A stretch of DNA of 64,000 nt from assembly GCA_039197065.1 (NCBI GenBank), contig JBCCUL010000006.1, positions 1 to 64,000 of the forward strand, in the 5' to 3' direction. The notes below the pieces were generated by a model. It ran no database searches, had not been told where the DNA came from, and was given only the letters and a program-made list of their open reading frames with translations. Below are positions 18,207-27,975 of the stretch, one piece after another. Numbering within the stretch: the first letter of the stretch is position 1; each line of letters opens with the position of its first letter. This stretch comes from JANQPX01 sp039197065. GTDB taxonomy: Bacteria > Pseudomonadota > Alphaproteobacteria > Geminicoccales > Geminicoccaceae. The position numbers were made by a program, and so were the translations under genes.

Positions 18207-18811
18207 GCCCGATCGGCCTCGTCAGGCTTGGTCCCGCCATCGCCGGCCAGTTCGTCATAGTGATGAAGGTTCGCCTCGGCGCCGTGCTTGAACGTGTCCC
18301 ATGCGCGCCAGGCGTAACGGGCGGCAACGATCGCGAGGAACGCAAAATAGATGGAGTACACGTCCCGAACCCTGATCCAATCGCCGAACACGCTTGAGAG
18401 CGTCGGCGTCTTCTTGAGGCGGAGGATGTAGAATTTCTCCCATGTCGGCCCGAGCGAGACCAGGAGACCGACGGCGATGCTGACCGCCCCGATGATCGCG
18501 AACCACTTCCGCACAGGCGCGCCGACATTGGTGTAGACGATATCGAAGATCACATGGTCGCGCTGGCGGACGATGAAGGCATTGCCCCAAAAGACGATCC
18601 AGACCCACATCAGTAGGCAGAATTCCAGCGTCCAGCCATAGAGATTGGGATCGAGAATGGGCACGGCCTCGGCCAGCCATTCGAGACGGGCCGAATAGCG
18701 GATCGCGATCTGAATGATGAAAACGACGAACATGGCGGCCATCATCATGGCCGCCACGAACTCGGTGGTCCGGGCGAACCAGCGGACGATCGATGTCATC
18801 CGCTGATCCAC
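18203..18811 (-). CDS. TRAP transporter small permease (DctQ type)
   Basis: A 202-residue, four-helix membrane protein of the DctQ family. The helices lie at about residues 17-37, 58-78, 102-122 and 147-167. GWTLEFCLLMWVWIVFWGNAF is a characteristic segment. It appears to start with GTG after AAGGGAACGG, with ATG at 18799 as an alternative. The gene lies between dctP, 124 bp upstream across a palindromic repeat, and dctM, which it overlaps by 4 bases. Confidence 0.93.
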   Translation of the reverse strand: MDQRMTSIVRWFARTTEFVAAMMMAAMFVVFIIQIAIRYSARLEWLAEAVPILDPNLYGWTLEFCLLMWVWIVFWGNAFIVRQRDHVIFDIVYTNVGAPVRKWFAIIGAVSIAVGLLVSLGPTWEKFYILRLKKTPTLSSVFGDWIRVRDVYSIYFAFLAIVAARYAWRAWDTFKHGAEANLHHYDELAGDGGTKPDEADRA

Positions 18812-18868
18812 CCGTTCCCTTGGCCTAGCACGACAGCCGGATCGGCGTATGTGCCTGGCAATTCATGC

Positions 18869-18938
18869 AACAGATTGTTTCCCGGCGTGCTTGCAAGATG
18901 CCGGACAAAGTCAATGCCGTGGTCACACCACGCCACTA
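18869..18938 (+). repeat. GTGG-N5-CCAC dispersed element, copy 3, in the dctP-dctQ gap
   Basis: Read on the + strand it contains TTTCCCGG near 18878 (left half divergent), CGGACAAAGTCAATG and then the palindrome GTGGTCACACCAC (18919-18931), ending at the dctP stop. On the mRNA strand the stop TAG is followed directly by TGGCGTGG, the same junction as at 50884. A CCGGC/GCCGG stem lies inside. It occupies most of the dctP-dctQ intercistronic gap. Confidence 0.65.
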
Positions 18939-19922
18939 GTTGCCGAGGGCGTTGATCTGCTCCAGCACGCCATCCGGCCAGGACGCCGAGAACTCGGTGT
19001 CCACATACTGCGCCTGGACATGCTCGCGGAAGGCCGTGAGATCGGGCTCGTAGATGGTCATGCCCTCACCCTCCAGGAACGCCACCAGCTCGTCTTCTTT
19101 CTGGAGCTGCTTTTGACGTCCGCTCTCGGCAGCATCGTCGGCGGCCTTTTGCACGATCGCCTGCTGGTCGGCCGTCAGGCCATCCCAAACGGCCTTCGAG
19201 AAGGCGACGTAGTTCAGATCGACCAGATGCGAGGTCAGCGCGATCTGGCAGGTGACCTCGTAGAACTTGGCGTCGACCACCGTCGGCAGCGGGTTGTCCT
19301 GGCCATCGACCGAGGCGGTCGAAAGGGCGGTGTAGACCTCGGTGAACGCCATGGGCGTCGGGTTGGCGCCGAGCGCCTGACCCAGGAACTGCCAGGCGTC
19401 GGTGCCGGGCATGCGCAGGTTGATGCCGGCGAGATCGGCAGGCGTCTGCACGTCCACCTCGTCCCGGCACTGGCGCAGGTTCACGTGACGACGACCGAGA
19501 TACATGACGGACAGGAGCTTGACGCCCAGCTCTTCCTCGACCGTGGCCTTGAACGGGTCCATCAGCGGATCGTTGAACACGCGCACCTGATGCTCGGCGT
19601 CCTGATGAACATAGCCGGTGGCGAAGATCGAGAACTCCGGGAAGAACTGCGCGAGCTCCTGGGCGGAAGCGATCGACATCTCAAGATCGCCAGAGGCAAT
19701 CGCCTCGAGCTCCGAATTCTGCGCGATCAGGCTCGCATTGTAGTGAGGCTCGTAAGTGGCGAAGTCGGCAACCGCCGGCGCAAACACCTCTGCGAGCGCC
19801 ACCGAGCGTTGATCCGTTTCAGAGGCCGGGGTCGACATTCTGAGCGTCACCTGGTCGTCCGCCATGGCTGACGAGGCGACGCCGATTGCGACCGCCAGGG
19901 CCGCCATTGTCCAAGATTTCAT
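18936..19922 (-). CDS. TRAP transporter substrate-binding protein (DctP type)
   Basis: A 328-residue periplasmic binding protein with a 21-residue Sec signal peptide ending SSAMA. The mature part has the DctP fold signatures, including PADLAGINLRMPGTDAWQFL, whose Arg is the usual carboxylate-binding residue, and MAFTEVYTALSTASVDGQDN. It therefore binds an organic acid in the periplasm and delivers it to DctQM. It is the first gene of the operon, facing an ABC binding-protein gene across a 295-bp divergent region that should hold both promoters. Confidence 0.94.
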   Translation of the reverse strand: MKSWTMAALAVAIGVASSAMADDQVTLRMSTPASETDQRSVALAEVFAPAVADFATYEPHYNASLIAQNSELEAIASGDLEMSIASAQELAQFFPEFSIFATGYVHQDAEHQVRVFNDPLMDPFKATVEEELGVKLLSVMYLGRRHVNLRQCRDEVDVQTPADLAGINLRMPGTDAWQFLGQALGANPTPMAFTEVYTALSTASVDGQDNPLPTVVDAKFYEVTCQIALTSHLVDLNYVAFSKAVWDGLTADQQAIVQKAADDAAESGRQKQLQKEDELVAFLEGEGMTIYEPDLTAFREHVQAQYVDTEFSASWPDGVLEQINALGN

Positions 19923-20217
19923 CGTCTAGTCCTCCCTGTTGTTCTTTTTGATCGCTTTAATTTTGCGATGTTACAGGCTGCTATGCCCTCACGCAAAGAG
20001 GCTGAGGTCAAGATCGTCGACGAGTAGTCTGGATCAATCGCTCGATTCCCGAGTGGTTGATCGCAGAGACCACAAGAACCACGAGGATGGATCGACGCTT
20101 GCCCGGCAGTTGTCGCGGAATCCCGGCCTTGCGGCGGTTATCCTCCGATAATCTTGGTTTTCCAGGCCTCCTTGCTCTATCTATGCATCAAGTTGATGCG
20201 AGCGCAGGGAGACAAGC

Positions 20218-21903
20218 ATGCATGCGGGTTGGACGAAATGGCTTTTGACGCTGGCGCTGGCGCTCACCCTCGCTCAGCCGGGCGCGGCCAGGGCCGCCGC
20301 CAAGGACGAGCTGGTGATCGGGGTCAGCCAGTTTCCAACCGCCTTTCATCCCAATCTCGAAGCCCACGTCACCCAGGGCTATGTGCTCGCCATGACCAGT
20401 CGGCCGTTCACCGCGTTCGATGCCGACTGGGAACTGGTCTGCATGCTCTGCACCGAGCTGCCGACCCTCGAAAACGGCAAGGCGGTGATCGAAAAGCAGG
20501 ACGACGGCACGGACGGCATCGCGCTCACTTATACGATCCAGGAGGGCGCCACCTGGGGGGACGGCACCCCTGTCACGACCGACGACGTGCTCTTCACCTA
20601 TGAGGTAGGCAAGCATCCGGATAGTGGCGTCGTCAGTTCGGAAGGCTATCGCCGCATCACGTCGATCGATGTCGTCGACGACAAGACCTTCGTCATGCAT
20701 GTCGACCGGGTGACGTTTCGCTACAACGCCATCAATGATTTCGACCTGGTTCCGGCCCATCTGGAGCGGCCGATCTTCGAAGCGGATCCGGCCAATTACC
20801 GAAACCGCACGACGTATGAAACCGACATCGTCAATCCAGCTCTGCATTTCGGGCCCTACAAGGTCACCGAAGTCTCGACCGGCGCCTATCTCGTCCTCGA
20901 GCCGAACGAGACCTGGTGGGGTGAGGCGCCCTTCTTCAAGAAGATCGTCATCAAGGCGATCGAGAACACGGCGGCCCTCGAGGCCAATCTGCTGTCCGGC
21001 AGCATCGACATGATCGCGGGCGAGGCGGGCGTCACCATCGACCAGGCGCTCGCTTTCGAAAAACGCCACGGAGAGGACTACCAGATCACCTACAAGCCGG
21101 GGCTGATCTATGAGCATCTCGATCTGAACCTGGATAACCCGATCCTCGCCGATGTGCGCGTCCGAAAAGCCCTGATCCAGGGGATCGACCGCGAAGCGAT
21201 CAGCCAGCAGCTGTTCGAGGGCAAGCAGCCGGTCGCCCATGGAAGCGTGCATCCGCTCGATTGGATCTATTTCGAAAACGTCCTGAAATACGAAGAAAAT
21301 CTCGAGGCCGCAGGCGCTCTCCTTGACGAGGCCGGCTGGATGGACATGCGGGACGGCAGTCGCCACAACGAAGCGGGCGAACCACTGGCCCTGGAGCTGA
21401 TGACCACCGCCGGCAACCGTACGCGTGAACTGGTCCAGCAGGTGCTGCAGAGCCAGTGGAAACGCCTTGGCGTCGACATCACCATCAGGAACGAGCCGGC
21501 GCGCGTCTTCTTCGGCGAGACGATGGCCAAGCGGAAATATACGGGCCTCGGCATGTTCGCCTGGATCTCCTCACCCGAGAACGTGCCGCTGACCACGCTC
21601 AATTCCGAGCAGATCCCGAGCGAGGACAATGGCTGGTCCGGGCAAAACTACACCGGCTATCAGAGCGAGCGCATGGATGAGCTGATCGATGGCATCGAGC
21701 GCGAGCTGGATCGGGAAAAGCGCGAAGCGATGTGGCATGAGCTGCAGACGCTCTATGCCGAAGACCTGCCGGCGATTCCGCTCTATTTCCGCGCCAATCC
21801 CCATATCTGGCCGACATGGTTGAAGGGGATCGTGCCAACCGGTCATCTCGGCAGCAGCGCGCTTGGGGTCGAAACCTGGTATGCGGAGGATGCCGTCAAC
21901 TAG
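20218..21903 (+). CDS. Peptide-type ABC transporter substrate-binding protein
   Basis: A 561-residue family-5 (DppA/OppA-type) solute-binding protein with a signal peptide ending near residue 28 (ARA). The typical YTIQEGATWGDGTPVTTDDV segment is near residue 110, and the C-terminal lobe has DVRVRKALIQGIDREAI near 320. It binds a peptide or similar solute in the periplasm. The two permease genes follow after 126 bp. Among its relatives this one is long, which is common for the family-5 subgroup found with DppB/DppC pairs. Confidence 0.92.
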   Translation: MHAGWTKWLLTLALALTLAQPGAARAAAKDELVIGVSQFPTAFHPNLEAHVTQGYVLAMTSRPFTAFDADWELVCMLCTELPTLENGKAVIEKQDDGTDGIALTYTIQEGATWGDGTPVTTDDVLFTYEVGKHPDSGVVSSEGYRRITSIDVVDDKTFVMHVDRVTFRYNAINDFDLVPAHLERPIFEADPANYRNRTTYETDIVNPALHFGPYKVTEVSTGAYLVLEPNETWWGEAPFFKKIVIKAIENTAALEANLLSGSIDMIAGEAGVTIDQALAFEKRHGEDYQITYKPGLIYEHLDLNLDNPILADVRVRKALIQGIDREAISQQLFEGKQPVAHGSVHPLDWIYFENVLKYEENLEAAGALLDEAGWMDMRDGSRHNEAGEPLALELMTTAGNRTRELVQQVLQSQWKRLGVDITIRNEPARVFFGETMAKRKYTGLGMFAWISSPENVPLTTLNSEQIPSEDNGWSGQNYTGYQSERMDELIDGIERELDREKREAMWHELQTLYAEDLPAIPLYFRANPHIWPTWLKGIVPTGHLGSSALGVETWYAEDAVN

Positions 21904-22029
21904 TGCATCGATCCAAACAGAGCGATTAGCGATGTTTGGAAAAAATTGATGCAAAACTAGAGAGATAGAGCAGCGACAAATGAATCTTCTGAATGCGCCG
22001 CTGCACTAGCGGCCTGAGCTGAGCGCCCC

Positions 22030-22983
22030 TTGATCCGTTACTTCAGCCATCGCGTCACCGAGGCGGCCCTGCTGCTGCTGTTGATGTCGTTCGTCATCTA
22101 CCTCCTGCTCGGCCTGATGCCGGGCGATCCGATCGACATCATGGCCTCCGGCAATCCGGACATCACCAGCACCGACATCGAGCGGCTGAAGGCGGCCTAT
22201 GGTCTCGATCGCCCGCTCGTCGAACGTTACTGGCACTGGCTCGCGGCCGCTGCGAGCGGGGACTTTGGGTTCTCACGTCTGCATGCGCGCCCCGTGCTCG
22301 AGGTGCTGGGGCCGCGCCTTTGGAACACGACGGTGCTGATGGGCCTCTCCTTCGTCCTGGCGCTCATCATCGCCATCCCGCTCGGCGTCATCGCGGCGGT
22401 GCGTCCGCGCAGCTGGGTGGACTATGCGATCAACCTCTTCGCCTTCGCCGGCTTCTCGCTGCCTTCATTCTGGCTCGCCCTGCTTCTCATCCTCCTCTTT
22501 TCGGTCACCCTGGGCTGGCTACCCGCAGGCGGCGTGCAAAGCGTCGGGCGGGACGACTGGTGGGACTGGTTCCTCCATCTGATCATGCCGGTCACGGCGC
22601 TCACCCTCCTGACCATGGGGCGCATCATCCGCTTCACGCGCGCCGCCATGATCGAAGCGCTTCGCCAGGACTATATCCGCACCGCCCAGGCCAAGGGCCT
22701 GAGCCCTTACGGGGTCGTCATCGGCCATGCCATGCAGAACGCCATGATCCCGGTGGTCACCGTCCTCGCCCTCGACTTCGGCACCCTCTTCTCCGGCGCT
22801 TTGGTGATCGAGCAGATTTTCTCGTACCAGGGTATGGGAAAGCTCATTTATGACAGCATCCTGGGCTCCGACTTCAACGTCGCCCTGGTCGGCCTCCTGT
22901 TCGCCACCATCCTGACGCTCGCCAGCAATCTCGGCGCCGACCTCATCTATGGCTGGCTCGACCCAAGGATCTCCTATGACTGA
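22030..22983 (+). CDS. ABC transporter permease (DppB type)
   Basis: A 317-residue, six-helix permease. It has the DppB N-terminus with FVIYLLLGLMPGDPID and the EAA coupling loop FTRAAMIEALRQDYIRTAQA before KGLSPYGV. The start is a TTG, since MIRYFSHRVTEA is the conserved N-terminus and no ATG is in reach. Its stop overlaps the start of the DppC-type gene by 8 bases, an ATGACTGA junction. Confidence 0.93.
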   Translation: MIRYFSHRVTEAALLLLLMSFVIYLLLGLMPGDPIDIMASGNPDITSTDIERLKAAYGLDRPLVERYWHWLAAAASGDFGFSRLHARPVLEVLGPRLWNTTVLMGLSFVLALIIAIPLGVIAAVRPRSWVDYAINLFAFAGFSLPSFWLALLLILLFSVTLGWLPAGGVQSVGRDDWWDWFLHLIMPVTALTLLTMGRIIRFTRAAMIEALRQDYIRTAQAKGLSPYGVVIGHAMQNAMIPVVTVLALDFGTLFSGALVIEQIFSYQGMGKLIYDSILGSDFNVALVGLLFATILTLASNLGADLIYGWLDPRISYD

Positions 22984-23926
22984 CGTGACGACGTCAGACG
23001 TTGACTGGACCTCGGCACATCGCGAGGCGGGGGTGACGCCTAGGCGGATGGTGCTCAGGCGGTTTCTGCGCCACCGTCTTGCGGTGGCGAGCGGGGTGCT
23101 GTTGGCGTTGCTGGCGCTCGCCAGCCTGGCGGCCCCGCTGGTCGCGCAGCTCCTCGGTCACGATGTCGACGCCGTCGACTTGTTCAACAGGTTCAGCCCG
23201 GCCAGCCTCGACCATCCATTGGGGACGGACGAGCTTGGCCGCGACCTGCTGCTGCGCCTTCTCTATGGCGGCCAGATCTCTTTGTTCGTCGGTCTCGTCG
23301 GCGCGATTGCCGCGGCGACCATCGGCACGATCATCGGGGTCATCGCGGGCTATGCCGGCGGACGCATCGACGCTTTCCTGATGCGCCTCACCGACGCCGT
23401 CATCGCGCTTCCCCTCCTCCCCCTCCTGATCATCCTGGCCGCCATCGATTTTACCAAAATCGGACTGCCCGCGGCAGTGATGCGCTCCTCCTATGGCAGC
23501 CTTTACATCATCCTCGGCATCATCGCCCTGGTGGGCTGGACCACGGTCGCGCGCCTCGTGCGCGGCGCAACGCTCTCCGTGCGCGAACGCCCTTATGTGC
23601 AGGCTGCCGTAGCACTCGGCGCCGGCCCTTCGCGCATTATCGCACGCCACATCCTCCCCAACATCGTCTCGCCGATCATCGTCGCCACGACGCTTTCGGT
23701 CGGCAACATCATCCTCACCGAGAGCATCCTCTCCTTCCTCGGTCTCGGCATCCAGCCGCCGCTCCCGAGCTGGGGCAACATGCTGACCAACGCCCAGGAA
23801 CTGATCTGGCAGGCCCCGGCGCTGGCCATCTGGCCGGGCCTCCTGATCTTCGTCGCGGTCATCGCCTTCAACTTCCTGGGCGACGGCCTCCAGGACGCGC
23901 TCGACCCCCGCGCTGACGAGCCTTGA
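22976..23926 (+). CDS. ABC transporter permease (DppC type)
   Basis: A 316-residue permease with the DppC N-terminal cytoplasmic leader, then LAALVAQLL-type first helix region, DHPLGTDELGRDLLLRLLYG near 85 and the EAA loop VRERPYVQAAVALGAGPSRI near 205. The ATG at 22976, preceded by AAGGAT, overlaps the upstream permease stop. The frame is open to 22949, but that start would lie deep inside the previous gene. No ATP-binding subunit follows. The next gene is a tyrosine kinase 380 bp away. Confidence 0.93.
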   Translation: MTDVTTSDVDWTSAHREAGVTPRRMVLRRFLRHRLAVASGVLLALLALASLAAPLVAQLLGHDVDAVDLFNRFSPASLDHPLGTDELGRDLLLRLLYGGQISLFVGLVGAIAAATIGTIIGVIAGYAGGRIDAFLMRLTDAVIALPLLPLLIILAAIDFTKIGLPAAVMRSSYGSLYIILGIIALVGWTTVARLVRGATLSVRERPYVQAAVALGAGPSRIIARHILPNIVSPIIVATTLSVGNIILTESILSFLGLGIQPPLPSWGNMLTNAQELIWQAPALAIWPGLLIFVAVIAFNFLGDGLQDALDPRADEP

Positions 23927-24306
23927 GAGCGGCGGTGAAGAAAACAACCTTTGATAATAATATCTTTCGACATTTTCGCGATTTTGACGCATCCGTCGAT
24001 TGCCCTCATGCAAACCTCATGCTAGCGTCTCGCCCGTATTGAAGCTTTTGGGCACGGCTTGCCGGTTTACCGACATGTCCTTGACACACCGAAGTTAATA
24101 GGCGGGAAGTCGAGACCGAGAGCTTCGACGAGCGGACCCTGAGCAGCAGAAGACTGCGACAAGTCGAGCGGCAATATCGCCATTTTCCGTTTCTCGTTGA
24201 GACTAGAGGTTCGAGAGCTTGTCCACTGCCGATCTTCATATCATTTCTTGCGCATCCCAAGGCATCTGCAGCTCAGCGCAGGCCATGACTGAGCGGACTG
24301 ACTGCC
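23927..24306. other. Intergenic stretch before the tyrosine kinase gene
   Basis: About 380 bp. The first 70 bases are AT-rich (TTTGATAATAATATC near 23951), the rest is GC-rich. I see no gene, tRNA or convincing terminator. The promoter of the Wzc-type gene is presumably here, but no clear -35/-10 pair can be defended. Confidence 0.5.
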
Positions 24307-26562
24307 GTGGCCAATGAAACGATGCCGCTGGTCGGCGCTGATGGCACGTCGAACAGCGATGAACTCAATCTGCGCGAGATGTGGCGGGCGCTCATGCGCC
24401 GGAAGTTCATCTTCATCGCCACCGTGCTGCTGATCACCGGCTGCGTCTACACCTACAGCAAGCAGCAGACCCCGCTCTACACGTCGAAAGCGCTGATCCA
24501 CGTACAAAGCCAGGAGACCAATATCCTGGAGCTGGACGACGTGGTCGAAGACTTGATCGCCGATCCCGCCACCATCGAGAGCGAGATCGAGCGGCTGACA
24601 TCACGCGCCTTCATGCGCCGCGTCGTCGGGGTCCTCGAGCTCGACAAGAGCACCGAGTTCAACCCAGCTTTGGCGGACGGATTGGGCGAAGGATCGCTTC
24701 TCGAATTCTTCGACGTGACCCGATATCTGTCGGCGGACTGGCTGAAGGAGGTGTTCGGCGACGGCGGACGGCAGGTCGCCGACGATGCCGGTCCGGAGGA
24801 GCGGCTCTCTGCGGAAATCGAAGGGGTCGTCGACCGCTTCTCCAGCCGTTTCGAGGTGGAGCAGGTCGGCCGTTCCTACGTGCTCGCGGTCTCGATTACC
24901 TCGCAAAATCCCAGAAATGCGGCGCAGATCGCCAATGTCACGGCCGAGCAATATATGCAGGCCCAGGTGGAATCGAAATATCAGGCCAGCGAGAAGGCCA
25001 TCGAATGGCTGGGCACGCGCATCGAGGAGCTGCGCGGCGAGGTCCTGGAGGCCGAAGCCAAGATCGTCGAATACCGCTCCAAGAACAACATCGTCGATAC
25101 CAGCAGCGGTAGCCCGCTGTCCCTGCAGCTCACCCAGCTCAACACGCAGCTCGCTTTGTCCCAGGCCCAGCGCGCCGAAGCCGAGGCGAGGCTTGCCCAG
25201 ACCAAGAGCCTCCTCAATATCGGCGGCGTTCAGGAAGCGGCCAAGGTTCTGACCTCGCCGCTGCTCGCCGAACTCCGCATTCAGGAGACGTCGCTGGTTC
25301 GCAGGCTCTCGGAACTGGCCGCGGAATTCGGCGAGAACCATCCACGCATGGTGAACGTCCAAATCGATCTTGATACCGTGCGCGCCAAGCTCGAGGACGA
25401 GGTGCGCCGCGTGGTGCAGGACCTCGAAAACGAGGTGGCTGTCTCCAAGGCGCGCGAGGTCGAACTGCAGGAAAGCCTGCAGGGCATCCAGGGTCAGTCC
25501 TCGACCGTCGAGCTCGCCCAGGTCGAGCTGCGCAATCTGACCAGGGAAGCCGAAACCAACCGACAGCTTTTCGAGACGTTCCTGACGCGCTTTCGCGAGA
25601 TCGTCGAGCAGCAGGAGCTGCAGGAGGCCGATGCGCGCATCATGTCGGCGGCGGATGTACCGAGCAACCCCTCCTCGCCGCGCACCAAGCTGGTGACCAT
25701 GATCGCGTTTGCCGGCTCGCTGGTGACCGGTGCACTCCTGGTCTTCCTCCTGGAGCGCTGGGACTCGAATTACGGCTTTCGGAGTGCTGAAGAAATCCAG
25801 GCCCTCGGCCTTCGAGCGCTGGCCCTGGTGCCCGATCTCAGCCGGAAGGAGACCAACGGCATTCCCGCCGAAGAGTATATCTTGGAACGACCGAACTCCG
25901 CCTATGCCGAGGCCTTGCAGCGCATTCGCACGAGCCTGTTCCTGACCGACACCAGAAACCCGCCGAAGTCGGTTCTGATCACCTCCTCAGTTCCGCTGGA
26001 GGGCAAATCCACCATCGCCTCGGCGCTGGCCCGTCAGTCCGCGCGCTCCGGCCTCAAGGTCATCCTTGTCGACGCCGACCTTCGCCGACCGCGCCTGCAT
26101 GAGGTGATCGGCATCCCCAACCAGAACGGCCTCTCGGAGGTCCTGACCGGCCGCGCCAATCCCGAGACGGCCATTCACCGGGACGAAAAATCCGGCCTCG
26201 ACTTCCTGCCTGCCGGCTTCGGCTCGGTCAGCCCGCCTGACCTGTTCCGCTCCTCCACCATGAAGATCCTCCTGGAGGAGATGACCGCCTATTACGACCT
26301 GGTGATGATCGACAGCCCCCCGGTCGCCGCCGTCTCCGACAGCTTCACGCTCTCCGGCCTGGTGGACAAGTCGATCTACGTCATCCGCTGGGAAGAGACC
26401 CCACGCAATGTGGCGCTCGCCGGCATCCGCCAGATGCTCGAATCCGGCGGCGACGTCGCCGGCATCGTGCTGTCCCGCGTCGACATCAAGAAGCATGCCC
26501 GCTACGGCTATGCTGACAGCGGGCACTATCAGGGCAGCTACCGGAAATATTACGTGAATTGA
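24307..26562 (+). CDS. Wzc-type polysaccharide co-polymerase and tyrosine autokinase
   Basis: A 751-residue inner-membrane protein controlling chain length or export of a polysaccharide. It has a first membrane helix near residues 36-54, a periplasmic Wzz domain with long coiled coils (about 190-420), a second helix near 462-482, then a cytoplasmic BY-kinase domain. That domain carries Walker A (PLEGKSTIASALARQS near 560), Walker A' (ILVDADLRRPR near 586) and Walker B (DLVMIDSPP near 664). A C-terminal tyrosine cluster (YGYADSGHYQGSYRKYY) provides the autophosphorylation sites. GTG is the start. No glycosyltransferase or Wza gene is adjacent, so it is an orphan here. Confidence 0.93.
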   Translation: MANETMPLVGADGTSNSDELNLREMWRALMRRKFIFIATVLLITGCVYTYSKQQTPLYTSKALIHVQSQETNILELDDVVEDLIADPATIESEIERLTSRAFMRRVVGVLELDKSTEFNPALADGLGEGSLLEFFDVTRYLSADWLKEVFGDGGRQVADDAGPEERLSAEIEGVVDRFSSRFEVEQVGRSYVLAVSITSQNPRNAAQIANVTAEQYMQAQVESKYQASEKAIEWLGTRIEELRGEVLEAEAKIVEYRSKNNIVDTSSGSPLSLQLTQLNTQLALSQAQRAEAEARLAQTKSLLNIGGVQEAAKVLTSPLLAELRIQETSLVRRLSELAAEFGENHPRMVNVQIDLDTVRAKLEDEVRRVVQDLENEVAVSKAREVELQESLQGIQGQSSTVELAQVELRNLTREAETNRQLFETFLTRFREIVEQQELQEADARIMSAADVPSNPSSPRTKLVTMIAFAGSLVTGALLVFLLERWDSNYGFRSAEEIQALGLRALALVPDLSRKETNGIPAEEYILERPNSAYAEALQRIRTSLFLTDTRNPPKSVLITSSVPLEGKSTIASALARQSARSGLKVILVDADLRRPRLHEVIGIPNQNGLSEVLTGRANPETAIHRDEKSGLDFLPAGFGSVSPPDLFRSSTMKILLEEMTAYYDLVMIDSPPVAAVSDSFTLSGLVDKSIYVIRWEETPRNVALAGIRQMLESGGDVAGIVLSRVDIKKHARYGYADSGHYQGSYRKYYVN

Positions 26563-26704
26563 CCCCCGAGATGGGGGATCCGATCATCACGGCGTGATGG
26601 CTCAAGAGGTGCGAGAAGCCGCCGCTTAGTCGAGAGTTGCCAGCAGCTGGAGTTTTGGCGCTGCTGGTCCCAAAAAGCTCTTCTGTCTTTCGACCCTCGG
26701 CAGA

Positions 26705-27571
26705 TCAGTCTCGTTCCGGATGGAGATAGACGAACCAATAGACCAGCGCGACGAGCGCGCCTCCTCCGAGGACATTGCCGATGGTGACTGGAACCAGAAC
26801 CTGTAGAAACTCCAACGGAGTGATCATGAGGGGCTGGTATTCCACGGAAGTCCAGAACTGGGGATCGGCGAAAAGGCTGATCAAAGCCGCGCAGGGCAGA
26901 TAGAACATGACGGCGATCGCATGTTCCAGCCCCAGAACATAGAAGGCCGCGACTGGAGGCGTGAGAGCAAGAATGCGGTCGACCGTGGACCGTGCGCTAT
27001 AGGTCAGCCAGACGCCCAGGCAGAGGAGGCTGTTTCCGAGAATGCCGAGCAGCAGAGCCTCCGGCAGACTGTGATCATGGATCCGATAAGCGGCCGATAG
27101 GAGCTTTTCGCCGAGACCTCCGCCAATCTCCTCATGCCTGTTAGCGAGTATCAAGAGCGCAGCCATGCCGACGGCGCCGATGAGGTTGCCGACGAAGACG
27201 ATCCCCCAGGCTCTGAAGAGCCGCTGCAGCGGAAGACGCCCGTGCGCCCATGCCATGACCATCAGGTTGTTCGTGGTGAAGAGTTCGGCACCGCCAACGA
27301 TTGCAAGAACATAGGCGAGCGTGAAAGCGAGACCGCCTGCAAGCTGAACAAGACCGACCGGTGCATCTCCAGCCCCTGCGGTCACCGCAGCCGCAAAGGC
27401 CGCGCCGAAGGCAACGAACGCGCCCGCGAGGGCGCTCAATGCGAGGAGACGGTGCCAGTCCTGTTCAGCCTTCTTGACACCCGTGCGCTCGGCAAGTTTG
27501 GCCATCTCCTGAGGCATCAGGGCATCGACTTGGGCAGCCAGCTTTCCTTCCTGTCGATCGGATGATGCCAC
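26705..27571 (-). CDS. Formate/nitrite transporter family channel
   Basis: A 288-residue FNT (FocA/NirC) membrane channel with six helices. Family marks are GGAELFTTNNLMVMAWAHGR and GNSLLCLGVWLTYSARS, with VGNLIGAVGMAAL and IGNVLGGGALVALVYWFVY. It passes small anions such as formate, nitrite or hydrosulfide. GTG is the start (GTGGCATCATCC), preceded by GGCAGGAG. A cytoplasmic leader of about 45 residues before the first helix is a little longer than in FocA. No formate or nitrite enzyme is adjacent. Confidence 0.9.
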   Translation of the reverse strand: MASSDRQEGKLAAQVDALMPQEMAKLAERTGVKKAEQDWHRLLALSALAGAFVAFGAAFAAAVTAGAGDAPVGLVQLAGGLAFTLAYVLAIVGGAELFTTNNLMVMAWAHGRLPLQRLFRAWGIVFVGNLIGAVGMAALLILANRHEEIGGGLGEKLLSAAYRIHDHSLPEALLLGILGNSLLCLGVWLTYSARSTVDRILALTPPVAAFYVLGLEHAIAVMFYLPCAALISLFADPQFWTSVEYQPLMITPLEFLQVLVPVTIGNVLGGGALVALVYWFVYLHPERD

Positions 27572-27975
27572 GTCAAGCTCCTGCCAGCCGATCCGCTATC
27601 CGGCTCACAAGACCTAGAGCCAACTCTCCAGCGGTTTCCCGATGAATTCTGTCAGGTGAAATAGACTGCCGTTCAACGCTATCAAGCGATCCTGCGCGAA
27701 ACAGGATCTGCATGCTGGAGACTTCGCCGTAATGCTCGTTTGACGACCGCTTGCGGCACAGAATCGTCACCGAGGCCGAACAGGAAATGCCGCGCGGCTT
27801 AAGCCAGTCATGGCGATCGCGGCAACGATCATGTCCTGATGACCACCGATCTCAGCACCTTGCCCATTCAGGCCTTAAGCCAGCGTGTGGCCTCCATCGA
27901 GGAGCAGCGTCGGACCATCACGGACGCCTTCGACTTCCTGTTCCACGGATTTTTTTTGAGCGTAAGGCCGTGGCC
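27572..27975. other. Intergenic stretch between FNT channel and rlmH
   Basis: About 400 bp with two weak coding candidates. On the minus strand a frame to 27573 would stop one base before the FNT start; its likely part begins MQILFRAGSLDSVERQ. On the plus strand ATG 27839 opens 49 codons beginning MTTDLSTLPIQALSQRV and runs into the rlmH 3' end. Neither has a good ribosome site or known relative, so neither is called as a gene. Confidence 0.45.

Noticed and set aside
27573..27770. 65-residue minus-strand ORF before the FNT gene
   Set aside because: It has no family and no clear start; the ribosome site of the FNT gene lies inside its end. It is mentioned only in the gap entry.
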